Of a stretch of 64,000 bases of DNA, positions 43,972 through 53,089 are shown piece after piece. Where the stretch lies: assembly GCA_025210395.1 (NCBI GenBank), contig JAOARV010000006.1, positions 62,001 to 126,000 of the forward strand. The letters run 5' to 3'. The translations under genes and the position numbers were made by a program. Every line of letters begins with the position of its first letter. Position 1 is the stretch's first letter. This DNA is from Marinisporobacter sp. Lineage in GTDB: Bacteria > Bacillota > Clostridia > Peptostreptococcales > Thermotaleaceae. Under the pieces are notes generated by a model. It ran no database searches, was not told the DNA's origin, and worked only from the letters and a program-made list of their open reading frames with translations.

Positions 43972-45510
43972 ATGGTTAAACGTGCTTTAATTAGTGTTTC
44001 TGATAAAAGAGGAATTGTTGAATTTGCAAAGAAGTTGACTAATCTTGGAGTAGAAATCATCTCCACGGGTGGAACAGCAAAGGTACTTATAGAAAATCAT
44101 ATTAAAGTGATTCCTATATCAGATATTACAAATTTTCCAGAATGTCTTGATGGAAGAGTAAAAACATTACATCCAGCAGTTCATGGGGGACTCCTTGCTA
44201 GAAGAGATATGAAGGAGCATATGGAGCAATTAGAAAAATTAAATATTACTCCTATTGATTTAGTAGCTATCAATTTATATCCCTTTAAAGAAACCATAGC
44301 AAGAGAGGATGTAACACTAGAAGAAGCCATTGAAAATATTGATATCGGCGGACCTACCATGCTTAGAAGTGCTGCAAAAAATCATAAGGATGTAGCCGTT
44401 ATATGTAACCCAGATGATTATGATTCTATTATAAAAGAGCTAGAAAAAGAAAAATCAGTATCCTATGATACAAAATATAGATTAGCACTAAAGGTATTTG
44501 AACATACGGCTCATTATGATGCATTAATCGCTAATTATTTAAGAAAACAAATGGATGGAGATGCTCCAGAACTACTTACCATGACCTTTGAAAAGGTACA
44601 AGATTTAAGATATGGAGAAAATCCACATCAAAAGGCAGTATTCTATAAAGAAGTTGGAAAAAATAAGGGTTCATTAGTAGAAGGAAAACAGCTTCATGGA
44701 AAAGAGCTTTCCTTTAACAATATAAATGATACAAATGGAGCTTTAGAGCTTTTAAAAGAATATAAAGAACCTACAGTAGTAGCAGTAAAACATACAAATG
44801 CTTGTGGCGTAGGAACTGGATATGATATTTATGATGCTTATTTAAAAGCATTTGAATGTGATCCAATATCTATCTTCGGTGGGATCATTGCTGCAAATCG
44901 TACTATTGATAAGAGAACAGCAGAAGAGATCAATAAAATTTTTGTAGAGATTGTTATAGCTCCTTCTTTTGAAGAGGAAGCATTAAATATTTTAAAATCG
45001 AAAAAGAATATAAGGCTCATTGAGCTTTCCAATATAGATGAAAAGCAACAAATAGATAGAGTAGATATGAAGAAAGTAAACGGTGGATTGTTGATTCAAG
45101 ATATAAATCATGAATTGTATGGAGAAGAATTAAAGGTTGTTACAGAGAGAATTCCTACAGATAAGGAAATGGAAGACTTAAAGTTTGCTTGGAAGGTTGT
45201 AAAGCATATTAAGTCTAATGGAATTGTCCTTGCAAAGGATGGGCAGACGGTAGGGATAGGACCTGGACAGGTAAATAGAATCTGGGCTGTAGAGAATGCT
45301 ATAAAGCAAGCCAATATACCTGTAAAGGGAAGTGTCATGGCATCAGATGCATTCTTCCCATTTTCAGATTGTGTAGAAGCAGCTGCTAAAGAAGGGGTTA
45401 CAGCTATTATTCAACCAGGTGGCTCTATTAGAGATGAGGAGTCTATAGATATGGCAAATAAGTACGGCATTGCAATGGTGTTTACTGGAATGAGACACTT
45501 TAAACACTAA
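43972..45510 (+). CDS. purH: bifunctional AICAR transformylase / IMP cyclohydrolase
   Basis: This 512-residue PurH carries out the last two steps to IMP. The N-terminal IMP cyclohydrolase (1-195) shows [28 protein letters not shown] and [19 protein letters not shown]. The C-terminal transformylase has [17 protein letters not shown] (about 207), [13 protein letters not shown] (about 270) and [19 protein letters not shown] (about 455). The ATG at 43972 is 8 bases from AAAAGGGG; a GTG at 43963 overlaps that site. Confidence 0.96.
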   Translation: MVKRALISVSDKRGIVEFAKKLTNLGVEIISTGGTAKVLIENHIKVIPISDITNFPECLDGRVKTLHPAVHGGLLARRDMKEHMEQLEKLNITPIDLVAINLYPFKETIAREDVTLEEAIENIDIGGPTMLRSAAKNHKDVAVICNPDDYDSIIKELEKEKSVSYDTKYRLALKVFEHTAHYDALIANYLRKQMDGDAPELLTMTFEKVQDLRYGENPHQKAVFYKEVGKNKGSLVEGKQLHGKELSFNNINDTNGALELLKEYKEPTVVAVKHTNACGVGTGYDIYDAYLKAFECDPISIFGGIIAANRTIDKRTAEEINKIFVEIVIAPSFEEEALNILKSKKNIRLIELSNIDEKQQIDRVDMKKVNGGLLIQDINHELYGEELKVVTERIPTDKEMEDLKFAWKVVKHIKSNGIVLAKDGQTVGIGPGQVNRIWAVENAIKQANIPVKGSVMASDAFFPFSDCVEAAAKEGVTAIIQPGGSIRDEESIDMANKYGIAMVFTGMRHFKH

Positions 45511-45539
45511 AGACTGTTTTGTGGAAGGCGGTAATAAAA

Positions 45540-46802
45540 ATGAATATATTGGTAGTTGGTAGTGGAGGTAGAGAGCATACCCTTGTATGGAAACTAAATA
45601 AAAGTCCACGGGTTAATAAGATTTATTGTGCACCTGGAAATGCAGGGACTCAATCAATAGCTGAAAATGTAGATATAAAAGTAGATAATCTAGAGGGGCT
45701 TTGTGCTTTTGCAAAGGAAAAGAGAATAGATTTGACGGTTGTAGGACCAGAGGTTCCACTAGTTTTAGGAATTGTAGATCATTTTGAAGAAGAAAATTTA
45801 AAAGTTTTTGGGCCTAATAAAAAATGTGCCCAATTAGAAGGTAGCAAAGCCTTTACGAAGGACTTTTTATTAAGACATAATATTCCTACAGGGGCGTATA
45901 AAGAATTTGTAAGTTTTGAAGAAGCAAAAAAAGCAGTGGGGATTTATGGATATCCTATGGTGATCAAAGCAGATGGCTTGGCAGCTGGAAAAGGAGTTGT
46001 TATTGCTGAAAATGAGAATGAAGCTTTAAAAGCTATGGATGAAATGATGAAAGATAAAAAGTTTGGAGAAGCTGGAGAAAAAATTATTATTGAAGAATAT
46101 TTAAAAGGTATCGAAACTTCCATATTGTGCTTTGTAGATGGGGAAAGTATTGTGCCTATGGTCAGTGCACAGGATTATAAAAAGATTTTTGATGAAGATG
46201 AAGGACCTAATACGGGTGGTATGGGAACGTATTCTCCAAGTCTTATTGATGATGAAAAGCTTCGTGAAGAAGTAAAGGAAAAAATATTACTTCCTACTAT
46301 TGAAGGCTTTAAAAAAGATGAATTAAACTTTAAAGGAATTTTATTTGTGGGTCTTATGATTACAAATGAAGGGGCAAAGGTTTTAGAGTTTAATGTTCGA
46401 TTTGGAGATCCTGAGACGCAAACAGTATTATCAAGACTTAAAGCAGATTTAGTAGATATTATGGAAAGTGTTTTAGAGGGAAGATTAAAAGAGCAGGAAA
46501 TCAAGTGGAGTGATCAAAAGGCAGTTTGTGTAGTAGTAGCCTCAGGAGGTTATCCAGAAAGCTATGAAAAAGGAAAAGAAATACATGGCCTTGAAGATAT
46601 AGAAAGGGACGCATTTGTATTTCATGCAGGAACAACAATAGTAGATGGGAAGGTTTTAACTAATGGAGGACGTGTATTAGGAGTTACAGCTTTAGGAGAT
46701 ACTATAGAGGAAGCTCGAAAAAAAGCATATGCAAATGCTTCAAGGATTTCTTTTGAAAATATGTATTATCGAAAAGATATTGGAAAATTCATTAAGAAAT
46801 AA
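45540..46802 (+). CDS. purD: phosphoribosylamine-glycine ligase
   Basis: This 420-residue GAR synthetase is an ATP-grasp enzyme: VVGSGGREHTLVWKL at the start, KADGLAAGKGVVIAENENEA (about 145), DEGPNTGGMGTYSP (about 220) and EFNVRFGDPETQTVLSRL (about 287). It couples glycine to phosphoribosylamine. The ATG at 45540 lies behind GGAAGGCGG, and a GTG at 45519 is rejected on spacing. It is the last purine gene; a strong terminator follows. Confidence 0.97.
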   Translation: MNILVVGSGGREHTLVWKLNKSPRVNKIYCAPGNAGTQSIAENVDIKVDNLEGLCAFAKEKRIDLTVVGPEVPLVLGIVDHFEEENLKVFGPNKKCAQLEGSKAFTKDFLLRHNIPTGAYKEFVSFEEAKKAVGIYGYPMVIKADGLAAGKGVVIAENENEALKAMDEMMKDKKFGEAGEKIIIEEYLKGIETSILCFVDGESIVPMVSAQDYKKIFDEDEGPNTGGMGTYSPSLIDDEKLREEVKEKILLPTIEGFKKDELNFKGILFVGLMITNEGAKVLEFNVRFGDPETQTVLSRLKADLVDIMESVLEGRLKEQEIKWSDQKAVCVVVASGGYPESYEKGKEIHGLEDIERDAFVFHAGTTIVDGKVLTNGGRVLGVTALGDTIEEARKKAYANASRISFENMYYRKDIGKFIKK

Positions 46803-46826
46803 AGGTTGCAGTAATATTTTTTAGTT

Positions 46827-46856
46827 AACGCAACATAATTCTTGTTATGTTGCGTT
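46827..46856. terminator. bidirectional terminator after purD
   Basis: AACGCAACATAA (46827-46838) pairs perfectly with TTATGTTGCGTT (46845-46856), between the convergent purD and minus-strand signalling gene. Confidence 0.8.
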
Positions 46857-46869
46857 CATTTATAAATTT

Positions 46870-47706
46870 CTAGTATAAATTTTCAGATACTTTTATCAAG
46901 TTGACGGATAGCTCATTTAATCGTTCAGCTCCAACGGCAACTTGTTCTGTTTGAGCGGATTGTTCTTCGCTAACTGATACAAAAGTACTAATAGAATCAA
47001 TCATGTGATTAATATCATCTCTCATTGTAGTTAGGGTGGTTGTTATTTTTTTTGTTGAAGTCTTACTGTTCTGTGCTAACTTTCTTATTTCTTCAGCAAC
47101 TACTGAAAATCCCCTTCCATGTTCACCAGCTCGTGCAGCTTCAATTGCTGCATTCAGTCCTAGTAAATTTGTGGTATTAGCAATATCGTTAATATACTTA
47201 AGAATATCATCCATATTTTTAATTTGTTGCTGAATACTACTAATATTGGTGTTAAAATCTTGACTACTTGCTGCTAATTCTTGAGATGAGCCAGCAAGTT
47301 CTTGTGAAGAAAATGATAATTGTTTAGAAAATGCTTGGAGTTCTTTTGCTGTTTCTATAACACAGTTTTCTTTTTCCTGAGAAACTGCAAAAGTGATAGT
47401 TCCAACTACATTGCCTGTATCATTATTAATTAATGGAATAGCATAAGCAATGATAGGAAATCCAAAAACTTCTTTAGGATATCTCGCAACCTGTGTTTGT
47501 CTTGTAGTTATAGCCTTTTGAGAACTTCCACCTTCTACTAAACGCATATTCTCTTGAACATTTAATTTAAAAGAATGGGGTTGTTTAACTAAGAGAAATT
47601 TTTCTGTATCTGTGAGACCAACCCCTGTATCTGTAATAAAAACAGAACATAAAACATTAAAAAATTTTTCTGTCATAGCAAGAAATTCTGTATCATTTAA
47701 ATGCAT
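46870..47706 (-). CDS. soluble methyl-accepting-chemotaxis-type signalling protein
   Basis: This 278-residue protein has no signal peptide or membrane segment. Residues 1-120 form a small sensor-like domain ([40 protein letters not shown]). Residues 130-278 are the chemoreceptor signalling part with the conserved tip ([20 protein letters not shown], then [14 protein letters not shown]). The signalling helices are short compared with membrane receptors. It probably acts in the cytoplasm on a chemotaxis or related kinase; the ligand is unknown. No other chemotaxis gene is nearby. Confidence 0.88.
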   Translation of the reverse strand: MHLNDTEFLAMTEKFFNVLCSVFITDTGVGLTDTEKFLLVKQPHSFKLNVQENMRLVEGGSSQKAITTRQTQVARYPKEVFGFPIIAYAIPLINNDTGNVVGTITFAVSQEKENCVIETAKELQAFSKQLSFSSQELAGSSQELAASSQDFNTNISSIQQQIKNMDDILKYINDIANTTNLLGLNAAIEAARAGEHGRGFSVVAEEIRKLAQNSKTSTKKITTTLTTMRDDINHMIDSISTFVSVSEEQSAQTEQVAVGAERLNELSVNLIKVSENLY

Positions 47707-48033
47707 ATAATCTTCCTTTCTTAATTTTAAACTAAAGTATATTTACATATTTGTACTTTGTACTGTTTTTTCATCTATTGCTATTATTTGCTCTTCAATT
47801 ATAGTACTTATAGGTTCTACTCACTCTGCAAATGCTTCATAGAATTCTTTTGGAGCGATGGCACCCAATATGTGTTTGAATTTTCAAAAAATATAGAAAT
47901 ACCAACATTCGACTTTTTATTATAATATCATTCAATACATTGATAGTAAAGGATTTATCAAAAGAGATAGAGGAATACTATGAGTAAGGAGTCAAATCTT
48001 TTATACTATGTATATTAAGAATAAAAGAAAAGA
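47707..48033. other. intergenic region without a gene
   Basis: This A/T-rich region lies upstream of the minus-strand signalling gene and before the YbjQ gene. I see no open frame with a ribosome site and no recognisable RNA. The reverse complement of AGGAAGATTA near 47709-47716 gives the ribosome site for the signalling gene. Confidence 0.4.
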
Positions 48034-48050
48034 TGTAACGTTATGTTACA
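48034..48050 (+). promoter_or_regulatory. perfect palindrome upstream of the YbjQ gene
   Basis: TGTAACGTTATGTTACA has perfect 6-base arms around 5 bases and lies 28 bp before the ATG. It resembles the TnrA/GlnR nitrogen box (TGTNANAWWWWNTNACA) with one mismatch at position 7. Other regulators cannot be excluded. Confidence 0.45.
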
Positions 48051-48078
48051 AATATATTGTATTAGGAGGAAGATAAGG

Positions 48079-48393
48079 ATGATCTTAGTAAATACTGATT
48101 TTATTAGTGGTAAAAAGTTAGAAACCCTTTCTATCGTGAAAGGAACTACAATACAATCAAAGCATGTGGGAAAAGATATTTTAAGTGGATTAAAAACCAT
48201 TGTAGGTGGAGAGCTGGGTGCTTATAGAGAAATGATGGATGAAGCAAGAGCGATTGCTACAAAAAGAATGGTTCAAGAAGCACAAAGTTTAGGAGCTGAT
48301 GGGGTGATCAATATAAGATATGCAACGAGTGCAATCATGCAGGGGGCTGCTGAAGTAATTGTTTATGGAACAGCTGTGAAGTTTATAGATTAA
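48079..48393 (+). CDS. YbjQ / UPF0145 family protein
   Basis: This 104-residue protein is of the YbjQ family, known to form pentamers and named from proposed heavy-metal binding, which is not proven. The typical pattern is ETLSIVKGTTIQSKHVGKD, GELGAYREMMDEARAIA and SLGADGVINIRYATS. The ATG at 48079 lies behind TAGGAGGAAGATAAGG; a longer frame from 48043 is unlikely. It stands alone behind a palindrome. Confidence 0.9.
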   Translation: MILVNTDFISGKKLETLSIVKGTTIQSKHVGKDILSGLKTIVGGELGAYREMMDEARAIATKRMVQEAQSLGADGVINIRYATSAIMQGAAEVIVYGTAVKFID

Positions 48394-48760
48394 AAAGAAT
48401 CGTTAAGTAAAAGAAAATTGTATACAGATGATGATTAGGGAAGGGATAGAATGATAATAAATAAAGGTTATTCTTTGAGTTATTATCACTTTTTGCCTTC
48501 TTTTGTTTTGCAAAGATCATATTTAAGTTTTAAGGTTTTATGAAGATTGTTATAAGGGTGAAGGAATATAATGATACATATTGCTGAAGATAAAAGAATA
48601 ATGTAATGTTTTTGTAACGATTTTTATGGAATTTTGTTGTATACTATAAATTGGAAAAACCTTTAAAGTGACAAAAATGTAAGATGAAAAGATTACTTTG
48701 TAAGATTTTAAAATGGTCATGGCTGAGAAATTAGTATAAAATAGAGGTATAGAAGGGGGG
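48394..48760. other. intergenic region before the ABC transporter operon
   Basis: This stretch of about 370 bp has no gene. It contains TGTTTTTGTAACG (about 48606-48619) and TTGTATACTATAAATTGG (about 48636-48653), which look promoter-like, but I could not assign a -35 with correct spacing. Confidence 0.4.
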
Positions 48761-48766
48761 ATTCTT

Positions 48767-49453
48767 ATTAGTAATATAGTTGAAATACAAAATGTTCGAA
48801 AGGTGTATCGTATAGGGGACGAAAAGGTAGTAGCTTTAAATGATGTTTCCCTGGAAATAAAAAAAGGAGAGGTTTGTTGTTTTTTAGGAACTTCAGGCTC
48901 TGGTAAATCTACTCTTTTAAATATGATGGCAGGTCTTGAAAAGCCAACAAAAGGAATCATCAAAATCAAGGGGAAAAATGTTGAAAAAATGAGTGAGAAA
49001 AATCTTGCAAAATTCCGACAAAAATTTATTGGTTTTATTTTTCAGTCTTACAATCTATTGCCAGCACTAACAGCTCTTGAAAATGTAAGCTTACCACTCA
49101 CCTTTAGGGGAATGAAAAAGAAGGAGAGAGAGGAACTTTCTAGAGAAGTATTAGATGCTGTTGGACTTAAGAAATATATTACCCATAAGCCAACGCAAAT
49201 GAGTGGAGGTCAGCAACAACGGGTGGGGATTGCTAGAGCTTTTGTAAGTAAACCACCTATTATATTTGCAGATGAGCCAACAGGAAATTTAGATTCTAAA
49301 ACAACCCACGAAGTCATGAATTTGATGCTTCAAATAGCTAAAGATAATGATCAGACCTTGATCATTGTAACGCATGATAGAAGTATTGCAGAATATGCAG
49401 ATAAAGTCGTCTATATTCTAGATGGAAATATAGAAAAAGTTGAAGAAAAATAA
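48767..49453 (+). CDS. ABC transporter ATP-binding protein (MacB/LolD type), apparent AUU start
   Basis: This ATPase of about 228 residues has Walker A GTSGSGKSTLLNMMAG, the Q-loop FQSYNLLPALTALENV, the signature MSGGQQQRVGIARA and Walker B IIFADEPTGNLDS. It belongs to the group working with MacB/FtsX-like permeases. The expected N-terminus (SNIVEIQNVRKVYRIGDEKV) lies upstream of the first usual start, GTG 48803. Between an in-frame stop at 48737 and that GTG there is no ATG, GTG or TTG. ATT at 48767 lies 6 bases after GAAGGGGGG. AUU is thus the likely start; from the GTG the protein would lack its first beta-strand. The surface protein and permease genes follow. Confidence 0.9.
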   Translation: MSNIVEIQNVRKVYRIGDEKVVALNDVSLEIKKGEVCCFLGTSGSGKSTLLNMMAGLEKPTKGIIKIKGKNVEKMSEKNLAKFRQKFIGFIFQSYNLLPALTALENVSLPLTFRGMKKKEREELSREVLDAVGLKKYITHKPTQMSGGQQQRVGIARAFVSKPPIIFADEPTGNLDSKTTHEVMNLMLQIAKDNDQTLIIVTHDRSIAEYADKVVYILDGNIEKVEEK

Positions 49454-49465
49454 GGGGGAGCAAGA

Positions 49466-51475
49466 ATGAAGCGAAGGATAATGACGAGTATTTTGGTACT
49501 CATGATGTTGATTAGTATTTGTAATATAGGAAGTATGGTTTCATATGCAGAAGATGAAGCAAAATTGATTATAGGAAGAAATGCAAAAGTACCTATATTT
49601 GAACCTGGAGAAGAAGTAAGATTGGGCATTCCAATAGAAAATATTGGTTCATGGAGTGCAAAGGATGTAATCGTATCTTTAGATACAAGCGATTTAAAAA
49701 ATTTTCCTTTTGAAATGGAAAAAATGTCTACAACTAAAAAAATTGCATCTATTAAAGGGCATAATCATAAGGATATAGGATTTTATTTAAAAGTTGCAAC
49801 GAATGCAGAAGCAAAAACTTATCCGATAAGTGTAAAAGTTAACTATAGTGCAGAAAAAGGTGGAAATGGAAGTACATCAGCTACAGTATATGTAAAAATA
49901 CAAGAGAATCGACATAAACCTACTTTGAAAATTATGGATGTAAAATATAAAGAAGACAGTGTATTTGCAGGACAGAAAGCTACAATGATCCTAGATCTTC
50001 AAAATGAAGGAGAAACAAATGCAAAGGATGTCAAGCTAAGTTTTGAAGGGCTGAAGGCAGATGGCATTCGATTAGATGGTTATGTAGATATTCCAACTAT
50101 TCAAGAGATAGAAGCCAAGCATTTCAAAGAAGTTCCAATAAAAATCTATGCAAATGAAGATTTAAAGAGTGGGACTTATGAATTAGAGCTTGTAATGAAG
50201 TATAAGGATGAAAACTTACATGAATATGAAAAGAAGAAAAAAATATATGTACCTGTAGATGGAGAAGGAGATCAAGAATTAGATTTTGGATTTGAAAATT
50301 TAGTTTATCCAGAAGAAGGAATCAATACAAGTGAAGATTTCACTATCAAATTTAATTTAAAGAATTTGTCTGGAAAGGATGCTAAAAACTTAAAGGTAAG
50401 TGTAGATGCAGGAGCTGAGATCTTACCTAAATCAGCATCAGTAAAAAATGTAAAATCTCTAGCATCAGGAGCAGCTACTCCTATGGAATTTAAGTTGTTT
50501 GCAAAAGATGGGATAGAATCAAAAAATTATCCTGTGAAAATCAATGTAGAATATGGACTAAAGGGTTCAAAATCAGATGAAAAACATTCTTTAAGTCAAT
50601 ATGTTGGAGTTTTTGTAAAGGGAGATAATTCAAAATTAACACCAAAGATTATTATTGATGATTATAATTTTGGAAAAGAATATATTAAAACAGGAGAAAC
50701 TTTCCCTCTTACCATATCCTTTTTCAATACAAACAAAAGTACAGTTGTAAGAAATATCAAAGTAAATATTTCCTCAGAAGGAGATACCTTTGCACCAGTT
50801 GGTAGTAGTAATTCTTTCTTTATAGAGGAAATCGGTGCGAATGCTCGTGTGAAAAAGACAGTTAAGTTAAAAGCTAAGTCAGATGCAGAGCAAAAGATGT
50901 ACAATGTAAATGCAGATATTGAATATGAAGATAGTACAGGAAAAGCCCATACGGCAAAGGAAACCATCGGAATCAATGTAATTCAAGAGGTAAGATTTGA
51001 AACATCTGATGTGAAATTGCCTGAAGAAGTTTTTGCAGGAGAAAATGCTTCCCTTTCTATAGATTTTTACAATTTAGGAAGAGGGACCATAAGAAATATG
51101 ATGATTCATACAGAAGGAGATTTTGAAATAAAAGATGGAAGTAGCTATGTAGGAAATGTAGAAGCTGGAAAAGATGATTACTATGATGTTTCTGTTGTCC
51201 CAACAAAGGAAGGAAAAGCTTCTGGAAAAATTATTTTTAAATTTGAAGATACAGTAGGAAATCCTTATGAAATCGTAAAAGATTTTCAAGTAGAAGCTTT
51301 GAAAATGGAAGAGCCACCTATGATGCCAGAAGATATGGAAATGGAAGGAATGGAAAAGAATTCATCTAAGAAATGGATTTGGATTGCTATAGGTGGTGTA
51401 GCTGTTATTGTTGTAGCTTTTGTTATACGTAGAAAGCGTAAAAAGAAAGCCGAGGAAGTGAGCATAGATGAATAG
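49466..51475 (+). CDS. membrane-anchored surface protein with repeated CARDB-like domains
   Basis: This 669-residue protein has a signal peptide (residues 1-28, ending MVSYAED), about five repeated beta-sandwich domains of the CARDB/NEW3 type (EEVRLGIPIENIGSWSAKDV; KATMILDLQNEGETNAKDVK; EDFTIKFNLKNLSGKDAKNL; ENASLSIDFYNLGRGTIRNM) and a C-terminal membrane helix (WIWIAIGGVAVIVVAFVI) followed by a basic tail. It is exposed outside the cell and probably works with the ABC ATPase and permease on either side. Such a protein could be the extracellular partner of a MacB-like exporter. It overlaps the permease gene by 8 bp. Confidence 0.85.
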   Translation: MKRRIMTSILVLMMLISICNIGSMVSYAEDEAKLIIGRNAKVPIFEPGEEVRLGIPIENIGSWSAKDVIVSLDTSDLKNFPFEMEKMSTTKKIASIKGHNHKDIGFYLKVATNAEAKTYPISVKVNYSAEKGGNGSTSATVYVKIQENRHKPTLKIMDVKYKEDSVFAGQKATMILDLQNEGETNAKDVKLSFEGLKADGIRLDGYVDIPTIQEIEAKHFKEVPIKIYANEDLKSGTYELELVMKYKDENLHEYEKKKKIYVPVDGEGDQELDFGFENLVYPEEGINTSEDFTIKFNLKNLSGKDAKNLKVSVDAGAEILPKSASVKNVKSLASGAATPMEFKLFAKDGIESKNYPVKINVEYGLKGSKSDEKHSLSQYVGVFVKGDNSKLTPKIIIDDYNFGKEYIKTGETFPLTISFFNTNKSTVVRNIKVNISSEGDTFAPVGSSNSFFIEEIGANARVKKTVKLKAKSDAEQKMYNVNADIEYEDSTGKAHTAKETIGINVIQEVRFETSDVKLPEEVFAGENASLSIDFYNLGRGTIRNMMIHTEGDFEIKDGSSYVGNVEAGKDDYYDVSVVPTKEGKASGKIIFKFEDTVGNPYEIVKDFQVEALKMEEPPMMPEDMEMEGMEKNSSKKWIWIAIGGVAVIVVAFVIRRKRKKKAEEVSIDE

Positions 51476-52802
51476 TTGGGACTTATTTAAAATGGGTTTT
51501 TATAACCTATGGAGAAAAAAGACAAGGACCTTTTTAACTGTTTTAGGGGTAATTATTGGAACCTGTTCTATTGTCATTATGATGTCTATTGGTATTGCCA
51601 TGGATCAAAGTAATCGAGAGTGGATCGAGAGTATGGGGGATTTAAGTGTTATTGATGTTGGAGATTCTGGATATTATTATTATGAAGAAAGTCCAAGAAG
51701 CTCTAAAAAAGAAGCAAAACTGGATGATAAGGGAGTTGTAAAGCTTGGAAAAATCCCAGGGGTGAAAGCTGTTATGCCTATAAAGGAAATGCGTCTGAAA
51801 GTGCAAGCAGGAAAAATGTTAGGACGTGTTACGATAATTGGTATAAAGCCTGAGGTTATGGATGATTTTGGATTTAAGCTAGAAGAAGGAAGGCTCCTTT
51901 TACCATCAGATAAGGAAGCCATAGTTTTTGGGAGTGAAATACCTGAACGTTTTTATAATCCAAGATCAAGAAATCGGTATGATCGATCAGGAGAACCTAA
52001 TGTAAAATTAGTGAATGGTAAGTTAATGATTACATCAGATATGAATTATGGAGAAAAGAAAAGAAATCAAAGAAAATATGATGATGACTATAAACCACCT
52101 AAACCTCACAAAGCAAAAGGGGTAGGGCTCTTAGAAGAAACTGGACAAGAGAGAGATTGGAATGCTTATATGAATATTACATACCTTGAAAAGCTGATTA
52201 AAGAAGATAAAGATGCAAGGCATGAAAGAAGAAGATCTTCAGATGAGGAAAATCAATATCAGCAAATAAAGGTAAAGGTAGTAGATATTCAAATGGTTGA
52301 AGAAATCCAACAAAAGATTAAAGATATGGGATTTCAAGCTAGCAGCTTGACAGATATGTTAAAATCCATGAAGGAACAAACTAAAAAGGTACAGGCAATA
52401 TTAGGTGGAATTGGTGCCGTGAGTTTATTAGTAGCAGCTATTGGAATTACTAATACCATGATTATGAGTATTTACGAAAGAACGAGAGAAATCGGGGTTA
52501 TGAAGGTAATTGGAGCGAATTTAGGAGATATTAAAAAATTATTTCTATTTGAAGCAGCTATGATTGGGTTTGTTGGAGGAATCCTTGGAATACTGATAAG
52601 CTATGCTATATCCTTTGGTCTCAACAAAATATCAGGAGGATATATGGGGCCTATAGATGGAAGTTCAGGAATTTCTATTATTCCTATGCATTTGGCACTA
52701 GGGGGAATAGGATTTGCAACTGTAGTTGGAATTATTTCAGGATACTTACCAGCAAGACGTGCGATGAATTTAAGTGCATTAGAAGCTATAAAAACAGAAT
52801 AG
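51468..52802 (+). CDS. MacB/FtsX-type ABC transporter permease
   Basis: This 444-residue permease has one N-terminal membrane helix (TFLTVLGVIIGTCSIVIMMS, about 20-40), a large extracytoplasmic domain and three C-terminal helices (about 310-335, 360-385, 405-430) of the FtsX domain (YERTREIGVMKVIGANLGDI). The outer domain contains a Tyr-rich DSGYYYYEESPRSSKKEA and a very basic, low-complexity stretch (about 205-225: KKRNQRKYDDDYKPPKPHKA). MacB-like systems couple ATP use to mechanical work outside the membrane rather than to direct transport. It overlaps the surface protein gene and ends the operon. Confidence 0.9.
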   Translation: MNSWDLFKMGFYNLWRKKTRTFLTVLGVIIGTCSIVIMMSIGIAMDQSNREWIESMGDLSVIDVGDSGYYYYEESPRSSKKEAKLDDKGVVKLGKIPGVKAVMPIKEMRLKVQAGKMLGRVTIIGIKPEVMDDFGFKLEEGRLLLPSDKEAIVFGSEIPERFYNPRSRNRYDRSGEPNVKLVNGKLMITSDMNYGEKKRNQRKYDDDYKPPKPHKAKGVGLLEETGQERDWNAYMNITYLEKLIKEDKDARHERRRSSDEENQYQQIKVKVVDIQMVEEIQQKIKDMGFQASSLTDMLKSMKEQTKKVQAILGGIGAVSLLVAAIGITNTMIMSIYERTREIGVMKVIGANLGDIKKLFLFEAAMIGFVGGILGILISYAISFGLNKISGGYMGPIDGSSGISIIPMHLALGGIGFATVVGIISGYLPARRAMNLSALEAIKTE

Positions 52803-52807
52803 ATAAA

Positions 52808-52838
52808 AAAAGGAGCTATGAAAATAGCTCCTTTTAAT
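52808..52838 (+). terminator. intrinsic terminator of the ABC operon
   Basis: AAAAGGAGCTAT (52808-52819) pairs with ATAGCTCCTTTT (52824-52835) around a GAAA tetraloop. Confidence 0.88.
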
Positions 52839-52883
52839 TTTATTCATTCTTTAGGAAATTATAAAATTTAAAATCTGTGGATA

Positions 52884-52962
52884 ACTTATGATTGAGAAAT
52901 CAAATGTTTGACCACTTTGAGTAAGTTTTATTACAAAAGAATAGTTTTGTAATAAAACTTAC
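52884..52962 (+). repeat. dispersed structured repeat B, copy 2
   Basis: It matches copy 1 at 31840 in CTTATGA, TTGAGAAATCAAA, TTGACCACTT, GAGTAAG and ACAAAAGAATA. Here the final part is a perfect 18-bp hairpin, GTAAGTTTTATTACAAAA (52921-52938) with TTTTGTAATAAAACTTAC (52945-52962). Confidence 0.55.
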
Positions 52963-52964
52963 GA

Positions 52965-53000
52965 AATGAGCATATGCGGCAGTATAATGCTCATTTTTTC
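52965..53000 (+). terminator. terminator-like hairpin following repeat B
   Basis: AATGAGCAT (52965-52973) pairs with ATGCTCATT (52987-52995), then TTTT. No annotated gene lies just upstream, so it may end a short RNA that includes repeat B, or insulate the next promoter. Confidence 0.5.
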
Positions 53001-53009
53001 ACAAATAAA

Positions 53010-53064
53010 ATTGGCATTTGACAATAACAAAAAATGGAGTATACTATAATTAGCAAATGCCAAT
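53010..53064 (+). promoter_or_regulatory. sigma-A promoter bracketed by a perfect 11-bp inverted repeat
   Basis: ATTGGCATTTG (53010-53020) and CAAATGCCAAT (53054-53064) are exact inverted copies 44 bp apart. The left arm overlaps the -35 TTGACA (53018-53023). The -10 TATACT (53040-53045) follows after 16 bases and the right arm covers the initiation region. This is a classic repressor arrangement for the ORP-like operon, perhaps with looping or two dimers. Confidence 0.7.
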
Positions 53065-53089
53065 AATGAATATATAGGAGTGAATGTAG

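Noticed and set aside
53010-53020. TTGGCATTTGACA as another sigma-54 promoter
   Set aside because: No GC or G lies at the -12 distance, the TGATG sites are absent and a good sigma-A promoter overlaps it; the TTGGCA is explained by the inverted repeat.
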